A stretch of DNA of 36,524 nt from an uncultured Erysipelotrichaceae bacterium (GTDB lineage: Bacteria; Bacillota_I; Bacilli_A; RF39; UBA660), in NCBI GenBank assembly GCA_902793315.1, contig CADBCT010000004.1, forward strand, positions 1 to 36,524. Direction: 5' to 3'. The translations under genes were made by a program, and so were the position numbers. Shown in pieces: positions 26,301 to 32,272 of the stretch; the stretch's first letter is position 1, and every line of letters begins with the position of its first letter. The notes under the pieces are model-generated. The model was not told the origin of the DNA. It made no database searches and saw only the letters and a program-made list of their open reading frames with translations.

Positions 26301-26484
26301 TACTGATCATATTAAAGTTTACTATAATGGTACTCTTCAAATAGATAAGATGTTTGAACTTTATAAGGATTATGTAATGGGAGAAGTTCTAGGCGATGAG
26401 CTAATTAAAGATATTAGTTTAAAAGATAAGTATAAATGTGATTTAAATGATGAAGAAGCATATATAAAAGTAGAAAGAGTATAA
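23377..26484 (+). CDS. ileS: Isoleucyl-tRNA synthetase, type 2 (eukaryote-like), with altered HIGH motif
   Basis: 1035 residues, longer than the classical bacterial enzyme (about 920) and typical of IleRS2. Segments such as [50 protein letters not shown] and [16 protein letters not shown] are class Ia IleRS. The HIGH position reads GIHH (55-58, in MPGIHHMMA), so the first and third residues are swapped. The KMSKS position is KMHKS (593-597). It charges tRNA-Ile in the cytoplasm. IleRS2 enzymes are known for low mupirocin sensitivity, and GxHH forms have been reported as extremely resistant. It is controlled by the T-box upstream through the antiporter gene. Confidence 0.95.
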   Translation: [1035 protein letters not shown]

Positions 26485-26498
26485 CTCTTTCTTTTTTT
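26472..26498 (+). terminator. Intrinsic terminator of ileS
   Basis: 9-bp perfect stem AGAAAGAGT / ACTCTTTCT with loop ATA, then a T-run; it contains the ileS stop codon. Confidence 0.88.
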
Positions 26499-26540
26499 AG
26501 TAAGTTATTGTAAAATATTAATGTATTATAGGAGGTATTT

Positions 26541-27284
26541 ATGAAGGATGTAGTTGCCTTAGTAACGGGTAGTAATCGTGGAATTGGTAAAGCCTGTGTA
26601 GAAGAATTTGCTAAAGCAGGAGTAAATGTAGTAATAAATTATTGTCATCATGAAAAAGAAGCAAAAGAATTAGAAAAGCATATTAAAGAAACATATAAAG
26701 TAAAAGTATTAACAATTAAATGCGATGTTTCTAATGAAGAAGAAGTAGAACAAATGACTAATACTATTATTGATACTTTTGGTGGAATAGATATTTTAGT
26801 TAATAATGCTGGAGTATGTAGAGATAGTTTATTACTTGATAAAAATATTAAAGAGTTTAAAAGAATATTAGATGTTAATATAATTGGTACTTATCTATGT
26901 AGTAAATATATAGGTAAAGCTATGTTACATGCTAAGAAAGGTAAGATTATTAATATTAGTAGTACTAATGCTCTTGATACTTTTTATCCAGAAAGTTGTG
27001 ATTATGATGCTTCTAAAGCAGGTGTTATTTCATTAACTCATAATTTAGCTCGTGAATTTGCTCCATTTATAAATGTTAATTGTGTTTGTCCAGGATGGGT
27101 AAATACTTCTATGAATAAAGATTTAAGTTTAGAACAAATTAATAAAGAAAAGAAAAAAATATTATTAGGTAGAATGGCTGAAGCAGATGAAATTGCTAAA
27201 GTAGTTGTCTTCTTAGCTAGTTCTAAAGCAAATTATATAAATGATTCTATAATTCGTGTTGATGGTGGAAAATTTAACGGATAA
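26541..27284 (+). CDS. Short-chain dehydrogenase/reductase (FabG-like)
   Basis: 247 residues, a classical SDR. The NAD(P) motif is TGSNRGIGKA (about 9-18), NNAG follows in the middle, the catalytic serine region is NISST (S141), and the catalytic pair is Y155 and K159 in YDASK. CPGWVNTSM and the C-terminal DGGKFNG are also family-like. The closest general match is 3-oxoacyl-ACP reductase, but no other fatty acid genes are nearby, so the substrate is open. Ribosome site AGGAGG before the ATG. It is followed by a promoter-like TATAAT and the PLP enzyme gene, so it may be its own unit. Confidence 0.85.
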   Translation: MKDVVALVTGSNRGIGKACVEEFAKAGVNVVINYCHHEKEAKELEKHIKETYKVKVLTIKCDVSNEEEVEQMTNTIIDTFGGIDILVNNAGVCRDSLLLDKNIKEFKRILDVNIIGTYLCSKYIGKAMLHAKKGKIINISSTNALDTFYPESCDYDASKAGVISLTHNLAREFAPFINVNCVCPGWVNTSMNKDLSLEQINKEKKKILLGRMAEADEIAKVVVFLASSKANYINDSIIRVDGGKFNG

Positions 27285-27294
27285 ATAGTATAAT
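27266..27294 (+). promoter_or_regulatory. Possible sigma-A promoter for the PLP lyase gene
   Basis: TGGAAA (27266-27271), 17 bases, TATAAT (27289-27294). The -35 lies inside the end of the SDR gene. AGGAAGGGA lies between this and the ATG at 27316. Confidence 0.45.
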
Positions 27295-27315
27295 ATGCAG
27301 GAAGGGAAAGATTAG

Positions 27316-28563
27316 ATGAATATAGATAATAAGGTTATAGAATTAGTCAATTCTTGTGAAGAAAAGTGTTTAGAAGAGTTTAAAAAAATTGATGAGTTAT
27401 GTGATTATAATAGTTTAAAAGTATTAACTGCTTTTCATAATAATGAAGTAACTGAATCTGCTTTTAATTCAACTACTGGTTACGGATATAATGATTTAGG
27501 AAGAGAAAAAATTGAATGTATCTTTAGAGATGTTTTAGGAGCAGAAGATGCCCTTGTTAGAAGTCAATTTATTTCTGGATCTCATGCTTTAAATGTTTGT
27601 TTCTTTGGACTCCTTCGTCCAGAAGATATTTTACTTAGTATTAGTGGTAAACCATATGATACTTTAGATCAAGTAATTGGTATTAAAGATAATCCTAGTT
27701 CATTAAAAAGTTTTGGAATTAAATATCATCAAATAGAATTAATTGATAATGATTTTGACTATGATAGAATAAAAGAATTTATTAGTAATAATAAAGTTAA
27801 AGTAATAGAAATTCAAAGAAGTAAGGGATATTCTACTAGAAAAAGTCTTAGTTTAGAAAAACTAGAAAAAGTAATTAAGATGATTAAAGAGATAGATAGT
27901 AATATTATCGTTATGGTAGATAACTGCTACTGTGAATTTGTAAGTAAAGAAGAACCAACTTCAGTAGGAGCTGATATTATAGTTGGGTCTTTAATTAAAA
28001 ACTTAGGTGGTGGTATTGCTCCTAATGGTGCTTATATTGCTGGTAGGCATGATTTGATTGAACTATGTGCTGAAAGATTAACTTTACCTGGAGAAGGTAG
28101 AGAAGTAGGACCAACTCTTGGTATTAATAAGAGTTTATTACAAGGAATTTATTTAGCTCCTAGTGTAGTTGCTGCATCACTTAAAACAGCTGTATTAACG
28201 AGTAAGGTAATGAGTGATTTAGGTTATGAAGTTGATCCTAAATATGATGAAGAAAGAGTAGATATTGTTCAAAATATTGTTTTTAAAAATCCTAAGAAAT
28301 TAATCGAATTTACTAGAGGTATTCAACAAGGATCAGCAATTGATTCTAATGCTTTAGTAGAACCTGGAGATATGCCAGGATATGAAGATAAAATAATTAT
28401 GGCTAGTGGATCTTTTACTCAAGGATCTTCAATAGAATTATCTTGTGACGGACCTTTAAGAGAACCATATGTCGCTTATATGCAAGGATCATTAACTTAT
28501 AATTATGGAAAGATAGGTTTAATGAAAGCAGTTGATAGACTACTTAAAGAAGTACTTGATTAA
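27316..28563 (+). CDS. Methionine gamma-lyase/aluminium-resistance family PLP enzyme (YnbB-like)
   Basis: 415 residues. The layout matches the Met_gamma_lyase (YnbB, 'aluminium resistance') family: an N-terminal TGYGYNDLGREKIE segment, RSQFISGSHAL, the SGKPYDTLDQVIG stretch, and the PLP-lysine region GSLIKNLGGGIAPNGAYIAG with K228. The C-terminal half has SCDGPLREPYVAYMQGSLTY. These fold-type I enzymes are thought to act on sulfur amino acids in the cytoplasm; the exact reaction is not settled. It ends in a strong terminator. The usual neighbours of ynbB (hflX, glnR) are not here. Confidence 0.9.
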   Translation: MNIDNKVIELVNSCEEKCLEEFKKIDELCDYNSLKVLTAFHNNEVTESAFNSTTGYGYNDLGREKIECIFRDVLGAEDALVRSQFISGSHALNVCFFGLLRPEDILLSISGKPYDTLDQVIGIKDNPSSLKSFGIKYHQIELIDNDFDYDRIKEFISNNKVKVIEIQRSKGYSTRKSLSLEKLEKVIKMIKEIDSNIIVMVDNCYCEFVSKEEPTSVGADIIVGSLIKNLGGGIAPNGAYIAGRHDLIELCAERLTLPGEGREVGPTLGINKSLLQGIYLAPSVVAASLKTAVLTSKVMSDLGYEVDPKYDEERVDIVQNIVFKNPKKLIEFTRGIQQGSAIDSNALVEPGDMPGYEDKIIMASGSFTQGSSIELSCDGPLREPYVAYMQGSLTYNYGKIGLMKAVDRLLKEVLD

Positions 28564-28564
28564 G

Positions 28565-28596
28565 AAGAATATTTAAATGAATATTCTTTTTTTTTA
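28565..28596 (+). terminator. Intrinsic terminator of the PLP lyase gene
   Basis: 9-bp perfect stem AAGAATATT / AATATTCTT with a 6-base loop, then ten T residues. Confidence 0.88.
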
Positions 28597-28606
28597 AGCA
28601 TATATT
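28579..28606 (+). promoter_or_regulatory. Possible sigma-E-type sporulation promoter for the spoIIIAH-like gene
   Basis: GAATATT (28579-28585) matches the sigma-E -35 pattern KMATATT. After 13 bases follows CATATATT (28599-28606), close to the -10 CATAcanT. The spacing is one base short and the -35 lies in the preceding terminator arm. Bacillus subtilis spoIIIAH is sigma-E controlled. Confidence 0.35.
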
Positions 28607-28625
28607 GTATAGAACGGAGGATCAT

Positions 28626-29123
28626 ATGATAAAAAAACAAAATTTATGGTTTCTAACACTATTTAGTTTAATTCTAGTACTTGGAGTTTATTATGTGACA
28701 TTACCACAAGATTTACTTGATAGAGTAAATAATGTGGTTGATAAAACAACATCTAAAGTAACTGCAGTAACAGAAGAAAATGCTTTAGTCGCAATGCGAG
28801 TTAGTAAAGAAGAAGAAAGACAAGAGGCTATGACAATTTTAAATGAACAATTGACAAATGAACAAGCAACTACAGAAGAAAAAAATAATGCTTATGAGCA
28901 ATTAAAATATTTAAATGAAGTTCAGGGAAAAGAAGAATCCTTAGAGAAAAAAATAAAGAAAGAGTATGACCTAGATTGTTTTATTAAAATAGATAATATA
29001 GATGTATCAACTATTTGTATTGCTAAAAAACATGATGTGAAATTAGCTAATAAAATTATGCGTTTAATTCAAAAAGAATATAAAGAGAGAAAGAAAATAA
29101 CTGTTAAATTCCAAAAGAAATAG
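28626..29123 (+). CDS. SpoIIIAH-like protein
   Basis: 165 residues from ATG 28626, chosen for the CGGAGG site 5 bases upstream; an in-frame start at 28605 lies before it. IKKQNLWFLTLFSLILVLGVYYVTLP is a single N-terminal membrane helix in the SpoIIIAH style. Residues 60-115 are a charged helical linker (RVSKEEERQEAM onward) and the C-terminus is a small alpha/beta domain like the YscJ/FliF ring-building motif. In Bacillus, SpoIIIAH in the mother-cell membrane joins SpoIIQ in the forespore to form a transenvelope channel. Here it stands alone, not in a spoIIIA operon, but directly before gerE- and gerM-like genes. Good family match, function inferred. Confidence 0.78.
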   Translation: MIKKQNLWFLTLFSLILVLGVYYVTLPQDLLDRVNNVVDKTTSKVTAVTEENALVAMRVSKEEERQEAMTILNEQLTNEQATTEEKNNAYEQLKYLNEVQGKEESLEKKIKKEYDLDCFIKIDNIDVSTICIAKKHDVKLANKIMRLIQKEYKERKKITVKFQKK

Positions 29124-29140
29124 TAGGTATATTACATACA

Positions 29141-29166
29141 ACAAAGTAAAAGTTATTCATAAAATA
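29141..29166 (+). promoter_or_regulatory. Possible sigma-K/E-type promoter for the gerE-like gene
   Basis: AC (29141-29142), 15 bases, then CATAAAATA (29158-29166), which fits CATAnnnTA. The longer word ATTCATAAAATA is shared with the site before the 33478 gene. No sigma-A promoter was found in this gap. Confidence 0.38.
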
Positions 29167-29182
29167 ATTTAGGTGATAATTA

Positions 29183-29386
29183 ATGAATAATATACTTACT
29201 CCAAGAGAAAAAGAAATATTTACTTTATTAATAGATAATTACAATACAAAAGATATTTCAAAGAAACTAAATATAAGTGAAAAAACTGTTAGAAATCATA
29301 TTTCAAATGTTATGCAAAAACTAGGTGTAAATGGAAGAGCAAGTGCTGTAGTAGAATTATTAAAGTTAAATGAATTATCTATTTAA
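29183..29386 (+). CDS. GerE-like LuxR-type DNA-binding regulator
   Basis: 67 residues, only a LuxR/GerE helix-turn-helix: LTPREKEIFTLLIDNYNTKDI, then the recognition segment SEKTVRNHISNVMQKLGV and GRASAVVELLKLN. Bacillus GerE (74 residues) is likewise a bare HTH; it tunes late sigma-K genes for the spore coat. The neighbours (spoIIIAH-like upstream, gerM-like downstream) and the gerE-gerM proximity known in Bacillus support a GerE role rather than a generic LuxR domain. AGGTGAT precedes the ATG. Confidence 0.75.
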   Translation: MNNILTPREKEIFTLLIDNYNTKDISKKLNISEKTVRNHISNVMQKLGVNGRASAVVELLKLNELSI

Positions 29387-29410
29387 ACGTACTAAATTAG
29401 TGCGTTTTTT
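29385..29410 (+). terminator. Intrinsic terminator after the gerE-like gene
   Basis: Stem AAACGTACT / AGTGCGTTT (one G-U pair) with loop AAATT and a T-run; it touches the stop codon. Confidence 0.8.
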
Positions 29411-29433
29411 AATATATTTAAATAGGTGATATA

Positions 29434-30297
29434 ATGCAATTATTATTAAAAAAACTATTTGTAATTACTCTAACTATGTTGGTGGTTTTAACTATTTGTA
29501 CTATTCCAACTATTAATAATCCTAATGTTCTAAGAACTAGTTTTGAGCTTGAAGACATTACTTCTTTTAAAACAAACAGTATTTATTTGTTGAATGAAAA
29601 TAATTTGTTAGTAAAAGTAGATATTGTTAATGAAAATAATAATTTATCTGAACAAGTAAAAAGTATTATTAATAATTTAATTATTAATAATCAAGACATA
29701 CCTAAAGGATTAAAAGGTTATTTAGAACAGAATACTAAAGTTTTAAATATAAATATTAATAATGGTTTATTAACACTAGAATTAAATAAATTTAATGAGA
29801 ATAATATATCAGTAACAGGATTAAGTTATTCGTTATTAGAATTGAAGGGGATAAATAAGTTAAAAATAATGGTCAATGGTAAAAATTTAAGAAATTATAA
29901 TATTATTGATAAAAGTATTGGTATTAACAATGAATACTTATTTCATGATAGAAATGGTATTAATAAAGTTGTAGTTTATTATTTAGATAATATTTATGAT
30001 ACTTACTATTTTGTTCCTGTTACTAAGTATTTAAATGATAAAAGAGAAAAGATAGAAATAATTGTTGATGAATTAAAAAACAATCAAGAATTGATTAGTA
30101 TGGTAGATAGTAATTTAAAATTATTAAATTATCAAGAAGAAGGGAATGTTTTGTTTTTAAATTTTAATAATGAGTTAGTTAATTCAAATGAAACAGTTAT
30201 AAATGCAATTGCTTATTCTAGTTTTGCTAATTATGATGTTAATATGGTTATGTTTGAAGTAAATAATAAAAAGTTTGATTATCGTAAAAGAGATTAA
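29434..30297 (+). CDS. GerM-like (GerMN domain) sporulation protein
   Basis: 287 residues. An N-terminal hydrophobic helix (about 7-27) is a signal sequence; a Cys lies within it (TICTIP) but the lipobox is not canonical. Two repeats of a similar alpha/beta unit follow: VKIDIVNENNNLSEQVKSIINNL with LEQNTKVLNININNGLLTLELN, and VVVYYLDNIYDTYYFVPVTKYL with EEGNVLFLNFNNELV. Paired GerMN domains are the GerM architecture. In Bacillus GerM helps build the SpoIIIA-SpoIIQ complex, which suits a gene near spoIIIAH. Asn-rich composition is unusually strong. AGGTGAT precedes the ATG. Confidence 0.72.
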   Translation: MQLLLKKLFVITLTMLVVLTICTIPTINNPNVLRTSFELEDITSFKTNSIYLLNENNLLVKVDIVNENNNLSEQVKSIINNLIINNQDIPKGLKGYLEQNTKVLNININNGLLTLELNKFNENNISVTGLSYSLLELKGINKLKIMVNGKNLRNYNIIDKSIGINNEYLFHDRNGINKVVVYYLDNIYDTYYFVPVTKYLNDKREKIEIIVDELKNNQELISMVDSNLKLLNYQEEGNVLFLNFNNELVNSNETVINAIAYSSFANYDVNMVMFEVNNKKFDYRKRD

Positions 30298-30322
30298 AAG
30301 TACTTGAAAAATAAGTACTTTT
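30296..30322 (+). terminator. Terminator of the gerM-like gene, overlapping a promoter
   Basis: 10-bp perfect stem AAAAGTACTT / AAGTACTTTT with a 7-base loop; the T tail is short. The -35 box of the tRNA promoter lies in its stem-loop. Confidence 0.65.
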
Positions 30323-30332
30323 ATTGTATAAT
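30304..30332 (+). promoter_or_regulatory. Sigma-A promoter of tRNA-Arg
   Basis: TTGAAA (30304-30309), 17 bases, TATAAT (30327-30332), 20 bases before the tRNA. Confidence 0.78.
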
Positions 30333-30351
30333 TATATCTGTCAGTTGAACT

Positions 30352-30428
30352 GTCTGCGTAGCTCAGCTGGATAGAGCAATCGCCTTCTAAGCGATCGGTC
30401 AGGCGTTCGAGTCGCCTCGCGGACACCA
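30352..30428 (+). tRNA. tRNA-Arg (anticodon TCT)
   Basis: 77 nt with CCA encoded. The acceptor stem GTCTGCG pairs with CGCGGAC (one G-U). The D arm is GCTC / GAGC. The anticodon stem ATCGC / GCGAT encloses loop CTTCTAA, giving anticodon TCT for AGA, the main Arg codon in this AT-rich DNA. The T arm is AGGCG TTCGAGT CGCCT. It is transcribed alone. Confidence 0.97.
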
Positions 30429-30439
30429 TTATGTATTAG

Positions 30440-30466
30440 AAATGACTTATTATAAGTCATTTTTAT
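30440..30466 (+). terminator. Terminator of tRNA-Arg
   Basis: 10-bp perfect stem AAATGACTTA / TAAGTCATTT with loop TTA and a T-rich tail. Confidence 0.82.
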
Positions 30467-30484
30467 TTTGTATAAGTAATCAAC

Positions 30485-30513
30485 TTGTCTTTTTATAGAC
30501 TAAAAGATATAAT
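30485..30513 (+). promoter_or_regulatory. Sigma-A promoter of the glycosyltransferase gene
   Basis: TTGTCT (30485-30490), 17 bases, TATAAT (30508-30513). It rules out the in-frame ATG at 30485. Confidence 0.78.
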
Positions 30514-30532
30514 AAGCATAGGTGATATATTT

Positions 30533-31543
30533 ATGAAAGTTCTTTTATATACTGAAGGAGAAAAAACTTTTTCTAAAAGTGGTCTTGGTAAGGCTATTAA
30601 GCATCAAATGCGAGCACTTGATAGTCAAGGTATTGAATATACAACTGATATAAAATGTAAGGATTATGATATTATCCATATAAATTTTTATGGTCCTAAA
30701 TCTGTTCGTATGGCTAAGAAAGCTCATAAAGAGGGGAAAAAAGTAGTTTATCATGCTCATAGTACAGAAGAAGATTTTAAAAACGGATTTATTTTTTCTA
30801 AGCAGATAGCCCCATTATTTAAAAAATGGTTAATAAAGTGTTATAGTTTAGGAGATGTAATTGTAACTCCAACTCCCTATTCTAAAAGATTATTAGAAGG
30901 TTATGGTATAAAGAAAAAGATTTATGCTATTTCAAATGGTATTGATCTTGATTTATTTAAACCTAATAAAGAATTAGGAAAATATTTTAGAGAGAAGTAT
31001 GGTGTTAAAGATGATGAAAAAGTAATTATTGGCGTAGGTTTATATATTCGTAGAAAAGGTATTGTTGATTTTGTAGAATTAGCTAAAAGAATGCCAGAGT
31101 ATAAATTTATTTGGTTTGGCTATAGCCCATTAAGTGCTGCTACTAAGGATGTTAGAAAAGCAGTTAATACAAAGCTTCCTAATTTACAATTTCCTGGATA
31201 TGTAGAACAAAAAGATATTATTGGTGGAATGAATGGTTGTGATGTTTATGTATTCCCAACTCTTGAAGAAACTGAAGGTATTCCAATAATCGAAGCTTGT
31301 GCTTGTAAAGCTAATGCAATTGTTAGAGATATACCTATATTTGAAGAATGGTTAGAAGAAGGAAAAACAGTTTATAAAGCCAAAGATGTAGATGAATTTG
31401 AAGAAAAAATTAAAAAGATAATTAATAAAGAATTACCTGCACTAGGTGATAAAGCATATCAAGTTGCTGAAGAAAGAGACATTAAGAAAGTTGGAGAACA
31501 ATTAAGAACTGTCTATGAAGAAGTGTTAAGTAATAGTAAATAG
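30533..31543 (+). CDS. GT4-family glycosyltransferase
   Basis: 336 residues from ATG 30533 behind AGGTGATA. The N-terminal Rossmann half begins MKVLLYTEGEKTFSKSGLGKAI with the acceptor-loop glycines; SNGIDLDLFKP marks the hinge, and the donor-binding half has VGLYIRRKG and the EX7E-type motif ETEGIPIIE. There is no membrane helix, so it would act at the inner membrane face. Similar GT4 enzymes of low-GC Gram-positives make glucosyl-diacylglycerol anchors, and that is the leading guess, but cell-wall or exopolysaccharide roles cannot be excluded. It stands alone between a tRNA and a large noncoding stretch. Confidence 0.85.
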   Translation: MKVLLYTEGEKTFSKSGLGKAIKHQMRALDSQGIEYTTDIKCKDYDIIHINFYGPKSVRMAKKAHKEGKKVVYHAHSTEEDFKNGFIFSKQIAPLFKKWLIKCYSLGDVIVTPTPYSKRLLEGYGIKKKIYAISNGIDLDLFKPNKELGKYFREKYGVKDDEKVIIGVGLYIRRKGIVDFVELAKRMPEYKFIWFGYSPLSAATKDVRKAVNTKLPNLQFPGYVEQKDIIGGMNGCDVYVFPTLEETEGIPIIEACACKANAIVRDIPIFEEWLEEGKTVYKAKDVDEFEEKIKKIINKELPALGDKAYQVAEERDIKKVGEQLRTVYEEVLSNSK

Positions 31544-31554
31544 AATGATTGTTA

Positions 31555-31582
31555 TTGACAATTAGCCAAAATAGTATATAAT
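31555..31582 (+). promoter_or_regulatory. Consensus sigma-A promoter of the long noncoding RNA
   Basis: Perfect TTGACA (31555-31560), 16 bases, perfect TATAAT (31577-31582). It is the best promoter in the window and precedes a 650-base stretch with no gene. Confidence 0.85.
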
Positions 31583-31588
31583 TATTGT

Positions 31589-32240
31589 ATAAACTAGTAT
31601 TGTGTAGGATTCTAAAATAATAAACGGAAAGTTCTTTATGTAATTAGAATTACTATTATTAAAGTTCAATTGTTAGTTTAGATTATGTGACATTTCATAA
31701 TCATTAATTGTAATTATTTATTTAATTAGGATTCTTGATTATTGATGATAATGTAATTTATATTACTATTGGCATATTTTAATAAAGATAATTATAATTT
31801 TTAATTTACTTTCTAATAAAATTATTTGTTTCTATACATTCTACAGATTATAAAAAATTATCAAGACTAGTTTTTTGTAATTTCTTTGGAGAAAGAAAAC
31901 TTCAGAATAAGTTATATATAATTACTGATAATAATTATATATATATAAAACTCGGATTTAATGTCTTATGTAATATTCTAATAGACTTTTGCTATGATTA
32001 ATCGGAGAAATTGAGGTTAATGATTTAGGCAAAAAAAGCTTATTCACTATTAGAGAAAGAAATTATATTGGGAAAGGAAAATCCCAACAATGATAATGGA
32101 TAAAATAAGCAACGATTTATTGGACTCTATCTGAACAAACCAATAATATTAGTTTTTATCAGAAATTAGTATTATCTACAAAATATATTAGTCATATATT
32201 TTTGAAAATATGAAAGCATCGTTGATTTCATATTTTTTTT
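31589..32240 (+). ncRNA. Large structured noncoding RNA (about 650 nt, unassigned)
   Basis: No coding frame spans this region; stops are dense in all six frames. It starts behind a consensus promoter and ends in a terminator (AATATGAAA / TTTCATATT, 32207-32234, then T residues). Hairpins seen by eye: 31640-31653, 31681-31702, 31753-31766, 31881-31898 (TTTCTTT/AAAGAAA), 31913-31943 (12-bp stem, loop CTGATAA), 31997-32021, 32068-32087 (TTGGGA/TCCCAA) and 32117-32146 (TTATTGG/CCAATAA). Longer pairings: AAACTAG (31591) with CTAGTTT (31867), and GCTTATT (32038) with AATAAGC (32104). The word TAGGATTCT occurs twice (31605, 31727). RNase P and tmRNA signatures were not found. ROOL, GOLLD and OLE are families of similar size that should be compared. 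Confidence 0.7.
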
Positions 32241-32242
32241 GT

Positions 32243-32272
32243 AAAAAAACACACTTTATAGTGTGTTTTTAT
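32243..32272. terminator. Bidirectional terminator between the ncRNA and the FtsW/RodA gene
   Basis: 11-bp perfect stem AAAAACACACT / AGTGTGTTTTT with loop TTAT. It serves the minus-strand gene and backs up the ncRNA terminator. It overlaps the stop codon of the former. Confidence 0.85.

Noticed and set aside
30184-30429. Minus-strand open frame across tRNA-Arg
   Set aside because: It runs antisense through a complete tRNA and two hairpins, so it is a chance frame.
31589-32240. RNase P RNA or tmRNA as identity of the large RNA
   Set aside because: The GAGGAAAGTC-type core of RNase P and the tRNA-like ends and tag frame of tmRNA are not visible.
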